From CAYVQF01 sp964454015 (GTDB lineage: Bacteria; Myxococcota_A; Bradymonadia; UBA4248), in the NCBI GenBank assembly GCA_964454015.1, contig CAYVQF010000038.1:1-53282 (forward strand): a DNA stretch of 53,282 bases. Direction: 5' to 3'. Of this stretch, positions 23,868-31,709 are shown one piece after another; the first letter of the stretch is position 1; each line of letters starts with the position of its first letter. Below the pieces are notes generated by a model. The model was not told the DNA's origin, made no database searches, and saw only the letters and a program-made list of their open reading frames with translations. A program made the position numbers and the translations under genes.

Positions 23868-23980
23868 GGGTTGCTGTGAAGGGTGCCGTCTCCTTCTTGG
23901 AGCGACCCACCGGGGGAGCTTAACAGCTCCCTCGAGGACAGGACTTCGTGAGGTCCTGTTCTCGAGGGAGTTGTTTTTTT
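23868..23980 (+). ncRNA. Candidate small RNA ending in a strong terminator
   Basis: Between the divergent regulator and kinase genes the plus strand forms a nested hairpin (GGGTTGC at 23868-23874 with GCGACCC at 23902-23908, one G-U pair), a small GGAGCT-TAAC-AGCTCC stem at 23915-23930, and then a very long terminator hairpin and T-run. Neither flanking gene needs a plus-strand terminator here: the regulator is on the other strand and the downstream kinase has its own promoter at 24073. A separate plus-strand transcript is the simplest explanation. Its 5' end is not visible; I see no convincing promoter, so the start is only the first structured base. The rest of the gap 23690-24148 holds the two promoters listed here. 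Confidence 0.35.
23922..23980 (+). terminator. Very strong rho-independent terminator hairpin
   Basis: Arms 23922-23944 and 23953-23975 are 23 bases each with an 8-base loop, followed by more T (23974-23980). The two differences between arms are both G-U pairs in plus-strand RNA but C-A mismatches in minus-strand RNA, so evolution favours folding of the plus-strand transcript. The arm start can also pair with GGAGCT at 23915, which would compete with the terminator. Confidence 0.8.
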
Positions 23981-24072
23981 GTGCATGGTGCGCTGGTCTG
24001 AGCCAAGCTGTGGGCGCGCAGCTTGAGCGCGCGACTGTGTCTGGAAATTTTTAGTGAATATGTAAATGAAGG

Positions 24073-24101
24073 GTGACACCGCTGTCAGAGTGGGCTAGAT
24101 T
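24073..24101 (+). promoter_or_regulatory. Promoter of the second Ser/Thr kinase gene
   Basis: GTGACA (24073-24078) and TAGATT (24096-24101) are 17 bases apart, matching consensus at five and four of six positions. Transcription would start near 24108, about 40 bases before the ATG at 24149. It lies after the strong terminator, making the kinase independent of that transcript. Confidence 0.5.
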
Positions 24102-24148
24102 AAGGTTGATGCGTCCGTGGCGACCTTTTTCCACGTTGTGGGCGGCCC

Positions 24149-25171
24149 ATGCATGAAATGATGACGCGTGACGACAGAGATGCGGCGCAGGCCTGCAGCG
24201 CTGAAGTGACTCAGGGGACTGCTTCCCCGGTGTCGTTGCGTGGTCATGTGTGTCCCGAGGCGTTGACGACGGGGGAGTTCGAGACCCAGGCGGCTGGTGT
24301 GTTGTTGCAGACGCCCGCCAGTGGAACGGCAGCTCTGGACTCTGCGGAGTTGGTGCTGAGCGAGGCGTCGTTCGAGACCTTGGAGTTGGAGCGTCCCATT
24401 GGAAGTGGTGGCATTGCGGAGATTTGGCTAGCGCGGCATTCAGCCCTCGAGGCGCCATTCGTGGTCAAGGTTGCGCGGCGTGAGTTAGCAGAGAACGTGC
24501 ACGTTCATACCCAGTTTGAGCGGGAGTGGCGTGCGACGCGGTTGCTGCGCCATCCCGGTGTGGTGGGTCACTATTCGCGGGGCTGGAGTGGGGATGGTCG
24601 TCCGTATTTGACCATGGAGTTGGTGCTGGGTCGCTCGTTGGCGCACTTCGTCCATCGTCCGGTGACTTGGCGTTTTTTACGGGCGGCGTTGCTACAGTTG
24701 GCAGACATCCTGGGATTCATTCACGAGCATGGTGTCTTGCACCAGGATCTAAAGCCGTCGAATTTGTTGATAGATTTGAAGCGGCGGCGCCTTAGGGTGA
24801 CCGATTTTGGCTTGGCGCGTTTCGAGGCGGCGGAGCCTGGGGCGACGACCCGTTCGGTGTTGGGGACGCCGGCTTATATGGCGCCAGAGCAGGCGCGTGG
24901 GCTTTTGGGTGCGCTCGGTCCGGCGACAGAGCTCTACACGGTAGGGGTTTTGTTGTACGAGATTTTGACTGGGCACAAGCCCTTTGACGATGAGAGTGAG
25001 CGCGTGGTGATGATCAAGCACTGCACCTGTGCGCCGCCTCCTTTGCGGGTGCGTGAAGGTGTCGATGCCCCGGCTGGTGTGTTGCGGCTGCTGGACCGGC
25101 TTTTGGCCAAGAGTCACCAGGCGCGATTTCAGACGGCGGCTGAGTTCAAGCAGGCGGTGTTGGCGCTGTAG
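24149..25171 (+). CDS. Ser/Thr protein kinase with HQD catalytic loop
   Basis: 340 residues. An N-terminal stretch of about 75 residues has no clear domain. Residues 78-340 are a Hanks-type kinase: glycine loop GSGGIAE at 85-91, ATP lysine K107 in FVVKVARRE, HQDLKPSN at 198-205, DFGLAR at 219-224, and APEQARG. The catalytic Asp is kept but the Arg of HRD is Gln, as in non-RD kinases that are usually not controlled by activation-loop phosphorylation. There is no transmembrane helix, so it is cytosolic. It faces the regulator-kinase operon across a 459-base gap. The diacylglycerol-kinase-like gene follows. Confidence 0.88.
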   Translation: MHEMMTRDDRDAAQACSAEVTQGTASPVSLRGHVCPEALTTGEFETQAAGVLLQTPASGTAALDSAELVLSEASFETLELERPIGSGGIAEIWLARHSALEAPFVVKVARRELAENVHVHTQFEREWRATRLLRHPGVVGHYSRGWSGDGRPYLTMELVLGRSLAHFVHRPVTWRFLRAALLQLADILGFIHEHGVLHQDLKPSNLLIDLKRRRLRVTDFGLARFEAAEPGATTRSVLGTPAYMAPEQARGLLGALGPATELYTVGVLLYEILTGHKPFDDESERVVMIKHCTCAPPPLRVREGVDAPAGVLRLLDRLLAKSHQARFQTAAEFKQAVLAL

Positions 25172-25272
25172 CGTGCGTCGTGACGCCTTGACATTGGCGA
25201 CGGCATGCCGCAAGCCACAACGATGGCGTATGGCGCCGTGTGCAAGATGAGTGTGGCATTGTTGGAGGGGAA

Positions 25273-26220
25273 ATGCCCGGCATTGGAATTGTCACCAACC
25301 CCAATAGTCGCCGCAATCGGCGGAATCCAGAACAGTTGCGTCGCCTTGGTTATATTCTCGGCCAAGAGGCGGACCGGCATGAGATGACCCAGCAACCCGA
25401 GGACATTCGTCGGGTGGCCGAGCATTTTCGGTCCAAGGGGGTGGAGGTTTTAGCGCTCAATGGTGGGGATGGCACCAACCATGTGACCCTGACGACCTTC
25501 ATCGATGTCTATGGGGATGAGCCCCTACCGTTGATAGCGTTCTTGCGCGGCGGGACGATGAACACCATCTCGAATGCCGTGGGCATCAAGGGGACTCCTG
25601 GGCGCATTTTGTTGGAGGTTTCGGAGAAGTACCACACGGGCCAGGCTTTTGAGGTTACGGAGCGGGACATTCTCCGAGTGGATTACGACGGACACCACCA
25701 TTATGGTTTCATTTTTGGCAACGGGCTGATCGCGAACTATCTCGATGCCTATTACGACACGCCATCACGTGGTGGCCCGGTGGCGGCCTTTTCCGTGTTG
25801 ATGCAAGGGATCGGTTCGGCCTTGGTGGGCGGCCCGTTTGCGAAGCGCCTATTTCAGCCTTTCCGGGCGTTGGTCACGGTGGATGGTGAGCCGTGGACGG
25901 ATGGCGAGAGTTGTGCTGTCGTAGCGGCGACGATCGAACAGATTGGCCTTGGCTTCAGACCCTTCATTCGCTGTCGTGAGAAGCCAGGAGCGTTTCACCT
26001 GTTGGCGGTCAAGACTTCGGCCTTGGGTTTTGGACTTCAGTTGCCACGGATTCGCTTGGGTATGCCTGTCGACCCCGCGCTCGTGCCGAGTATCGTCGCG
26101 CATGAGGCGGTCTTTACGGCCGACACTCCAATCTCCTTCACCATTGATGGCGATATGCACCGTGCTGTGGGCCCGTTGCGCTTGAGCGCTGGGCCGCGGT
26201 TGCGGATCATCGTGCGCTGA
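25273..26220 (+). CDS. Diacylglycerol/lipid kinase family protein
   Basis: 315 residues. The N-terminal nucleotide-binding fold has LNGGDGTNH, the hallmark of the DAG kinase/sphingosine kinase/YegS family, and FLRGGTMNTISNA further on. The C-terminal half is the beta-sandwich substrate domain ending in FTIDGDMHRA. These kinases phosphorylate diacylglycerol or related lipids to give phosphatidate-like products in membrane phospholipid turnover. The ATG at 25273 has GGAGGGG three bases upstream; the longer GTG frame overlaps that site. It lies downstream of the second Ser/Thr kinase on the same strand. Confidence 0.9.
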   Translation: MPGIGIVTNPNSRRNRRNPEQLRRLGYILGQEADRHEMTQQPEDIRRVAEHFRSKGVEVLALNGGDGTNHVTLTTFIDVYGDEPLPLIAFLRGGTMNTISNAVGIKGTPGRILLEVSEKYHTGQAFEVTERDILRVDYDGHHHYGFIFGNGLIANYLDAYYDTPSRGGPVAAFSVLMQGIGSALVGGPFAKRLFQPFRALVTVDGEPWTDGESCAVVAATIEQIGLGFRPFIRCREKPGAFHLLAVKTSALGFGLQLPRIRLGMPVDPALVPSIVAHEAVFTADTPISFTIDGDMHRAVGPLRLSAGPRLRIIVR

Positions 26221-26227
26221 CGGGGAA

Positions 26228-27370
26228 TCAGAGCTCGTGTTGGTGGGTGATGCTGCCGCTCAGGGGTTCGAGGCATAGGAGGCGCTGCTCTGGCACCAGC
26301 AGCCAGAGGCATGCATCGGTGAAGCGCAGGTCGAAGATCTTCTGTGGATGAACTCGACGCACGTGGTGCTCCAGTAACTTGATGTGGGTATGGAGCGTTT
26401 CCTCCTGGAAGTCCCATATTTGTATGACGCCGTTTTCAAAGGCCAGGGCGTAGTAGCGGGCGTCTGGTGAGATGGCGTGGGCCAGTGGGCGCTGGCCCAA
26501 GATGTTGGCGTAGGGTGCTACACCTGTGAGTTGTCGGACCTGTTGGTGCGGGAAGTCGAAGATGAGCACGTCTGATGGGGTAATCTGGATGGCTTTTTCG
26601 CTGGTTGGGTCTGCGATTGGGGCGAGGGTTTGGTGGTCGAAGTGGAGGGGGGGCGCGTAGCGTTCACCCGTGGGGGTCGTCAGGTACTGTCCCTCTAATT
26701 GACGGATGATGAAGGGCGGCTCTTGTCCCGGTCGTGGGAGCAAGAAGGTGATGGGCAGTGTCCAGAACAAGTAGCTGCCGTCTCGGCCGGCAGCGAGGAA
26801 GAGGGGGAAGACGGAGACTGGGTGCAGGGATCGCGCTTGCTCCAGGAGGGAGAAGGTGGCGACTTGGGCCTTGTCGCCCAACCACAGGAGGTGCTGGTCA
26901 CCGAGAAAGCCGATGAGTTGTAGGAGGCTTTCCTTGGGGGTGGTCAACTCGGTCCATTGCTCCGTGTTGCGTTGCCACAGGAAGAGAGTGCCGGCGTCGA
27001 TGGCGATGGCCGCGCCGTTGTCGGCGATGGCCACCTGTCTCGGTGTTGCCGTGTTTGGTGGTGGGGGTGTGGCGGCGATGTAGCGCAAGTCTGGCAGTTG
27101 CCACAGGACGATGAGGTCAGGAGAGAGTGATGCCAGGGTGTCTCCGCTGGGGGAGAGGAGGATTTGTCTGACTTCGCGGCGGTGTTTGGGGGGGATCCCC
27201 GCTGTGGGCGGGAGGGCGATGCCCGGTGTGGTGAGAGAAGGGGCTGGAGGCGCGGCGCAGGAAGGCGTGACAGGCCCAATGGTCACGAGGGCGGCCATGA
27301 GCAAGATGTTGATGGCCCACGCCTTGGGTGTCGCGAGGGTTTTGAGTTGAGGCGTAGACTGGGGTGGCAT
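26228..27370 (-). CDS. WD40-like secreted beta-propeller protein
   Basis: 380 residues. An N-terminal signal peptide (hydrophobic ILLMAALVTIGPV, cleavage near SCAAPPAP) indicates export. Blades with WD-like ends are visible, for example LLSPSGDTLASLSPDLIVLWQL, ISPDARYYALAFENGVIQIWDF and FDLRFTDACLWLL. It is related in style to the TolB-type lipoproteins at 9682 and 48408. The Cys before AAP does not sit in a standard lipobox. Function unknown; a binding scaffold outside the inner membrane is likely. It converges on the DAG kinase gene, 7 bases away. Confidence 0.7.
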   Translation of the reverse strand: MPPQSTPQLKTLATPKAWAINILLMAALVTIGPVTPSCAAPPAPSLTTPGIALPPTAGIPPKHRREVRQILLSPSGDTLASLSPDLIVLWQLPDLRYIAATPPPPNTATPRQVAIADNGAAIAIDAGTLFLWQRNTEQWTELTTPKESLLQLIGFLGDQHLLWLGDKAQVATFSLLEQARSLHPVSVFPLFLAAGRDGSYLFWTLPITFLLPRPGQEPPFIIRQLEGQYLTTPTGERYAPPLHFDHQTLAPIADPTSEKAIQITPSDVLIFDFPHQQVRQLTGVAPYANILGQRPLAHAISPDARYYALAFENGVIQIWDFQEETLHTHIKLLEHHVRRVHPQKIFDLRFTDACLWLLVPEQRLLCLEPLSGSITHQHEL

Positions 27371-27442
27371 GGGAGTCTCTGGTCATGTGTTCCCATTCCT
27401 GTGTAGCGATTTGGGGGATTCTTGGGAAGAGATAGCTAGAGG

Positions 27443-27471
27443 TTGGCATCCCGCCTGGTGTGGGTTAAAAT
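27443..27471 (+). promoter_or_regulatory. Promoter of the lpxC operon
   Basis: TTGGCA (27443-27448) and TAAAAT (27466-27471) are 17 bases apart, five of six matches each, the best sigma-70-like promoter in the window. Transcription would begin near 27478, about 26 bases before the ATG of the first gene. Confidence 0.75.
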
Positions 27472-27503
27472 GGATTAGGGCTAGCGACCTGAAAGGAGGA
27501 CGC

Positions 27504-27842
27504 ATGGACACGAGCTACGAGGCTCTATTGCGGCGCCTTTATCAGGGTGATAGGGCGCTGAGTCGCAATCGCAATTTTTGGCTCTATGAGCAGCCGGCGA
27601 TGCGACGGGCGGCGCGTTCATTTCGGCGTCTGAAGAGCGTCGAGCGCGATCTTCTGCGCTATGGTCCACAAGGACAGGTGACGGTCGAGGTGGTCGGAGA
27701 CTCGTCTTGGCTGCGGGTGGTGATCGCGTCGCCGAATTACCGGCGCGTGACGCGGTTGTCTTGGGCTGAGGTGACGTTGTTGCACGAGCATCCCGGGTTG
27801 AAGGGGGTGTTGCCCGAGCCTGCGTTAGGTCTGGGCGCTTAG
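27504..27842 (+). CDS. Conserved-looking protein of unknown function upstream of lpxC
   Basis: 112 residues. No signal or membrane segment. It is rich in Arg and aromatic residues with a mixed alpha/beta pattern (ALLRRLYQGDRALSRNRNFW, SFRRLKSVERDLLRYGP, then strands VTVEVVGDSSWLRVVIASP and an end VTLLHEHPGLKG). I do not recognise the family. A strong AAAGGAGGA ribosome site precedes the ATG at 27504; the earlier in-frame start near 27369 is upstream of the promoter and cannot be used. It stops two bases before lpxC, so it is in the same operon and may control LpxC levels, but that is inference. Confidence 0.75.
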   Translation: MDTSYEALLRRLYQGDRALSRNRNFWLYEQPAMRRAARSFRRLKSVERDLLRYGPQGQVTVEVVGDSSWLRVVIASPNYRRVTRLSWAEVTLLHEHPGLKGVLPEPALGLGA

Positions 27843-27844
27843 TT

Positions 27845-28696
27845 GTGCTGGGGATGACGGCGGGCTTGATTCAAGATGTGCTGGGACCTGGGCGGGTGTT
27901 GGTGGGCTCGTGTGAGTGGCGTGGTGTGGGCCTGCATGGCGGCATGATGGGCTGTGTACAGTTGCGTCCCGCGCCCTTGGGTTGGTGGTTGGTGGGGCGA
28001 GGGGGTGAGCGCTGCCGGGTGGGCGAGGCACGGGTGGTGGACGTTGCGCGGAGGGTGGTCATCGAGATGCCGTGGGGTGAGCGGTGGGCCGGGGTGGAGC
28101 ATTTGTTCGCGGCGTTGAATGGGCTGGGCTTGCAGGGAGTTGAGATGGCCTTGGTAGAGGGGGAGGAGCTGCCGGTTTTGGATGGCAGTGCAGCCGGCTA
28201 TTGCCAGGCGATGCTGGCGCGGGGGTTGGTGCAGGCGCGGCAAGTTTCTTGGTATCGATTGCGGCGGCCGGTGACGGTGTGTGAGGGTGATGCTTGGCTG
28301 CGGCTGCGGCCGTCGTCACGGCGTCGGGTGGCTTATGGGCTGGATTATGGAGAGCTGCCTCCTCGTATGGCGAAGCGCGTGGTGTGGGAGGATGGGGCAG
28401 ATTTCGTGGATCGGTTGGCGGGGGCGAGAACTTTTACATTTTTGTCGTGGTTGGATAGGCTACGAGCGTCTGGTTTGGCGCGAGGTGGTTCATTGGCGAA
28501 CGCGGTGGTTTTTTCGGCAGGTCAGTGTCTGAATCCCGATGGGCTACGTTTCCGCGACGAGCCGTTGCGCCACAAGGTCTTGGACTTTTTGGGTGACTTT
28601 GCGTTGTTGGGGCGCCCGCTGTTGGCGGCGGCGGAGGTGTGGCGTGGGGGACATGCACTGCATGTCCATGCCGTTCATACTTTGTTAGGCCGTTGA
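27845..28696 (+). CDS. lpxC: UDP-3-O-acyl-N-acetylglucosamine deacetylase
   Basis: 283 residues. LpxC catalyses the committed step of lipid A synthesis, removing acetate from UDP-3-O-acyl-GlcNAc with a bound zinc. Motifs: GVGLHGG near 27-33, VEHLFAAL with the zinc His86, ELPVLDGSA, LARGGSLANAVV, and LRHKVLDFLGDFALLG with the second zinc His and Asp. GHALHVHAVH at the C terminus matches the usual GH...H end. It is shorter than many LpxC proteins (about 300). The start is GTG at 27845, two bases after the preceding stop; an ATG at 27854 is an alternative. Confidence 0.9.
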   Translation: MLGMTAGLIQDVLGPGRVLVGSCEWRGVGLHGGMMGCVQLRPAPLGWWLVGRGGERCRVGEARVVDVARRVVIEMPWGERWAGVEHLFAALNGLGLQGVEMALVEGEELPVLDGSAAGYCQAMLARGLVQARQVSWYRLRRPVTVCEGDAWLRLRPSSRRRVAYGLDYGELPPRMAKRVVWEDGADFVDRLAGARTFTFLSWLDRLRASGLARGGSLANAVVFSAGQCLNPDGLRFRDEPLRHKVLDFLGDFALLGRPLLAAAEVWRGGHALHVHAVHTLLGR

Positions 28697-28727
28697 CGCC
28701 TGGGCAGGAGACAGGAGGAGAGTTGAG

Positions 28728-29138
28728 ATGAGCAAGTGGATGATGCTGGCAATGGTGGTCGCTTTCGTTTGGTTGGGTGGGGTTGGTTGTGGTGGTATCG
28801 AGCGCATCCCCACGAGCGCCATGCCGCCAGGGGTGGAATACTCCGGTCTTTGGTACTCCAATTACGGCGATATGGAGTTGGTTCAGACGGGTGAACAAGT
28901 CAAGGGGACGTTTACCTATCGGAGCGGCGGTACCCTTATGGGAACGCTGGAGGGCGGGGTGTTGCGTTTTGATTGGGTGCAGGAAGGAGACTTGAGCGTG
29001 GGTCGGCGCGAGGTATCGGGTAAGGGATATTTCGTGATGAGCTCCGATGGTCAGAAGCTCGAGGGCAAATGGGGTTATGGGGACAAGTTCAGCGGTGGTG
29101 GGGTGTGGACGGCGGATCGCGCGAAGGTGCGTTATTGA
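28728..29138 (+). CDS. Small lipoprotein, beta-rich
   Basis: 136 residues. A signal peptide (MVVAFVWLGGVGC) ends with lipobox Cys21 or so. The mature part alternates short strands (YSGLWYSNYGDMELVQTGEQVKG and GGTLMGTLEGGVLRFDWVQ), like a small beta-barrel or META-type fold. Unknown family. AGGAGGAGAG upstream of the ATG supports the start. It follows lpxC by 31 bases, so it is the third gene of that operon and may take part in outer-membrane upkeep. Confidence 0.75.
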   Translation: MSKWMMLAMVVAFVWLGGVGCGGIERIPTSAMPPGVEYSGLWYSNYGDMELVQTGEQVKGTFTYRSGGTLMGTLEGGVLRFDWVQEGDLSVGRREVSGKGYFVMSSDGQKLEGKWGYGDKFSGGGVWTADRAKVRY

Positions 29139-29154
29139 CCGCTGTCGTCTGGCT

Positions 29155-30075
29155 TCAGTTGGAGTGCTGTTTGCTGCAGACCTCGATGGGCTGGAGTTCT
29201 TCGGCTAGGTCGGTGTGGGGGAAGACGGCGCGGGCTTGGGCCAGGAGGAGGCTCAGGTCATCGTAGCGGGGGCTGAAGTGGGTGAGGAGGAGGCGCTTGA
29301 CCTGGGCCGCGCGCGCGCAGCGTGCGGCGTCGTTGACCGTTGAGTGGCCACGTTGGTGAGCTTGCTCTTGAGCGTCGTTGGCGTAAGTGGCTTCATGGAT
29401 GAGTAAATCTGCGTCTTGGGCCAGGATGCGTGTGTTTTCGCAGGGCGCAGTGTCGGTGCAATAGGTGACCGAACAAGATGGGATTGGGCGGAGGAAGTCG
29501 TTGGCGATGAGGATGCGTCCGTCGGGCATGTTGACGTCTTGGCCCTGGCGCAGACGGCTACGACAGGGGCCATGGGGGACGGCGCTGTCTTGGAGTCGTT
29601 GGGCATCGAGTCGCGCACAGGGATGCTCGGTGATACGAAATCCGAAGCAAGCGATGCGGTGTTGCAGGGGGAGGGCTGTTAGTTGGAGATCGCCGACGGT
29701 GAATGGGGTAGTGCGCTGTGTTCCGCACTCATGGAGGTGGATGGGGAAGTCGGGATAGATGACCTGGAGGGAGCGGAGGGTGTCGAGGTAGGTGGCGAGT
29801 CCAGGCGGACCGATGAGGGTGAGAGGCTGCTGGCGGTTGCATAGGGAGAGGGTCCCTAGCAGGGCGGGCAATCCGTGCAAATGATCGCCATGGAGGTGGG
29901 AGATACAGACGAGGCTGAGGCGGTGCGGCCGCAGGGCGGCGCGTCGCATTTGATGTTGGGTCCCTTCCCCGCAGTCGAGGAGGAGGAGCTGCTTGGCGGT
30001 CTGGATGGCAAAGGCCGCGGTCATGCGCTCGGCGGTGGCTTTTCCAGCGGAAGTGCCAAGGGGTATCACACGCAT
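29155..30075 (-). CDS. rnz: Ribonuclease Z
   Basis: 306 residues, standard length. The metallo-beta-lactamase motif HLHGDHLHG has its His60, His62, Asp64 and His65; DADLLIHEATY and LLLTHFSPRY complete the zinc site. RNase Z cuts the 3' trailer from tRNA precursors without CCA. The gene starts three bases after the prs stop and is surely co-transcribed with it. The stop converges on the lpxC-operon lipoprotein 16 bases away. Confidence 0.96.
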   Translation of the reverse strand: MRVIPLGTSAGKATAERMTAAFAIQTAKQLLLLDCGEGTQHQMRRAALRPHRLSLVCISHLHGDHLHGLPALLGTLSLCNRQQPLTLIGPPGLATYLDTLRSLQVIYPDFPIHLHECGTQRTTPFTVGDLQLTALPLQHRIACFGFRITEHPCARLDAQRLQDSAVPHGPCRSRLRQGQDVNMPDGRILIANDFLRPIPSCSVTYCTDTAPCENTRILAQDADLLIHEATYANDAQEQAHQRGHSTVNDAARCARAAQVKRLLLTHFSPRYDDLSLLLAQARAVFPHTDLAEELQPIEVCSKQHSN

Positions 30076-30078
30076 GAC

Positions 30079-31047
30079 TCAGCGGACCACCGGTTGGAGG
30101 GCGCCGGTGAAGAGGCGGGAGACGGAGTCTCCGTAATGGATGCAAGAGATGGCCCGTGCCAGAATGGGGGCGATGCTGAGGACGGTGAGGGAGGGGAAGC
30201 GTTTCTGGTCGGGTAGGGGGATGGTGTCGGTGACGATGACTTCTTCAAAGGGGGCATTGGCGAGTCGTTCAGTGGCGTTGCCACTGAAGACGGCGTGGGT
30301 ACAAGCAGCGAGGACACGCTTGGCGCCCTGTTGGTGGAGGTACGATGCTGAGCTGACCATGGTGCCGGCCGAGGCGATCTCGTCGTCGATGAGGATGCAG
30401 GTTTTGTCTTTGACATCGCCGATGATGTTCACGGCTTTGGCGCATTCATCGTCAGCGACCCGGCGTTTGTCGATGATGGCCATTGGGAGTCCAAGCTGGT
30501 CGACGTAGCGGATGAGGTCTTTGACCTCTCCGGCGTCCGGGGCGACCAAGACGGCGTCGTGTAGATCTTTGCGGAGGAGGTAATCCGAGATGAGAGGGGC
30601 GGCTAGCAGGTGGTCGGCTGGGATGCGGAAGAAGCCTTGAATCTGGGGCGCGTGGAGGTCGATGACCAAGACGCGGTTGGCGCCCGCGCTTTCAAGGAGA
30701 TCAGCCATGAGGCGCGCAGTGATGGAGATCCTGGGGCGGTCTTTTTTGTCGGAGCGCACATAGGGCATATAGGGCAAGACGGCTGTGATGCGCGCCGCTG
30801 ATGCGTGCTTGAGTGCGTCGATGAGGATGAGCAGTTCCATGATGTTGTCGTGCAAAGGCGAGCAAGCGGTCTGCACGACGTAGACGTCGCAGCCGCGCAC
30901 ATTCTCATCGACCTGGAGGAGGATGTTTTCGTTCGAGAAGCGCACGCTCGAGATCCGGCCCAGGGGTTCTCCGAGTTCAGCGCAGATGGCTGTGGCTAGT
31001 TTGGGGTGGGATGAACCGGAGAAGACCTTCATTCTATCGAAGCGCAT
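30079..31047 (-). CDS. prs: Ribose-phosphate pyrophosphokinase
   Basis: 322 residues, usual length. It makes PRPP for nucleotides, His, Trp and NAD. Motifs: GRISSVRFSNENILLQVDENVRG, SDKKDRPRISITARLMADLL, DLHAPQIQGFF, VAPDAGEVK, and the PRPP loop ILIDDEIASAGTMV in which DDEIASAGT replaces the common DDMIDTAGT. GGAG seven or eight bases upstream supports the ATG at 31047. The longer frame upstream runs through the intergenic region and is rejected. A terminator for the small gene behind it lies at 31219-31246. Confidence 0.94.
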   Translation of the reverse strand: MRFDRMKVFSGSSHPKLATAICAELGEPLGRISSVRFSNENILLQVDENVRGCDVYVVQTACSPLHDNIMELLILIDALKHASAARITAVLPYMPYVRSDKKDRPRISITARLMADLLESAGANRVLVIDLHAPQIQGFFRIPADHLLAAPLISDYLLRKDLHDAVLVAPDAGEVKDLIRYVDQLGLPMAIIDKRRVADDECAKAVNIIGDVKDKTCILIDDEIASAGTMVSSASYLHQQGAKRVLAACTHAVFSGNATERLANAPFEEVIVTDTIPLPDQKRFPSLTVLSIAPILARAISCIHYGDSVSRLFTGALQPVVR

Positions 31048-31218
31048 TGCGATCTCCAGAGAGGTGTTGAGCCTTGGTTGTGGGTGCGGGTGGTGTCGAG
31101 CGCTGGTTGTCAGTGAGCCCCGTTCTTGCGCGCAAGTTCCGCCGATGGGTGGGCCTATAGCAGCTTTTTTTCTCTTGGTCACGCCGGCGTGTCAGGGGCG
31201 TTTGCGGTTAGAAAACGA

Positions 31219-31246
31219 GCAAAAGCTCCCCTAGGGGAGCTTTTGC
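31219..31246 (-). terminator. Bidirectional terminator behind the 60-residue gene
   Basis: GCAAAAGCTCCCC (31219-31231) and GGGGAGCTTTTGC (31234-31246) are perfect 13-base arms around TA. The outer part is A-rich then T-rich, so it can terminate on both strands. It lies 20 bases past the stop of the small minus-strand gene and separates it from prs. Confidence 0.75.
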
Positions 31247-31265
31247 CGCAAAAAGACAGGCAAGC

Positions 31266-31448
31266 CTAGTTTCTCAGCTCGCTCATGTCGATAATGATGA
31301 CTCGTGAAGCCGGCTCTTCACTATCCTCTTCTTCCCCGGCCCGGGGCGGCCAATGGGGAATGTAGAGGGGAAGGCGCAAAGGTTCCGGCTCCCACGCTTC
31401 TTCCCTGCGGCGACGGATTTCGTCGATGATGAGGTAATCGGGAATCAT
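31266..31448 (-). CDS. Small acidic protein, unknown family
   Basis: 60 residues: MIPDYLIIDEIRRRREEAWE, then Pro-rich and acidic segments, ending VIIIDMSELRN. The design (short hydrophobic start, IIDEIRRR, Pro-rich LPLYIPHWPP and a C-terminal strand) recalls small proteins I believe occur in other Myxococcota and Planctomycetes, but I cannot name the family. AAGGAG seven bases upstream fixes the ATG at 31448; the earlier in-frame ATG overlaps it. It is followed by a perfect terminator and preceded by a long palindrome and promoter, so it is a single-gene transcription unit. That organisation supports it being real. Confidence 0.75.
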   Translation of the reverse strand: MIPDYLIIDEIRRRREEAWEPEPLRLPLYIPHWPPRAGEEEDSEEPASRVIIIDMSELRN

Positions 31449-31677
31449 GGTGGGCTCCTTCTGCAACGAGAACCACTGGGCTTGCCCCCTGCGCGGTGGG
31501 CGTCAGGTTGGAATCTATGCGCCTCCTTACATTCGTCCAGCAGCCACGGCGCAGTGACTGCGCGTTGCAGTGTCCTTGCGAGAATCGTGACAAATGTTGG
31601 CGAGGTGTACAGTGTTCGCATGGGCTTAAGTAGGTGGGCCAGCCATGGGTTCCGGGTGGCGCGAGGGTCGCTCGTTT

Positions 31678-31709
31678 CACCCTTTGGTGTAATTTTACAG
31701 CAAAGGGTG
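31678..31709. promoter_or_regulatory. Long palindrome over a candidate promoter
   Basis: Two 15-base arms with a single mismatch pair about a TT centre; the inner part is TGTAA-TT-TTACA and the outer part CACCCTTTG/CAAAGGGTG. No T-run follows on either strand, so it is not a terminator. It spans the -10 element of the minus-strand promoter listed next, as expected for a repressor or activator operator. The region 31449-31785 otherwise holds one inverted repeat (GCGCAGT-G-ACTGCGC, 31549-31563) and nothing else I recognise. Confidence 0.55.
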
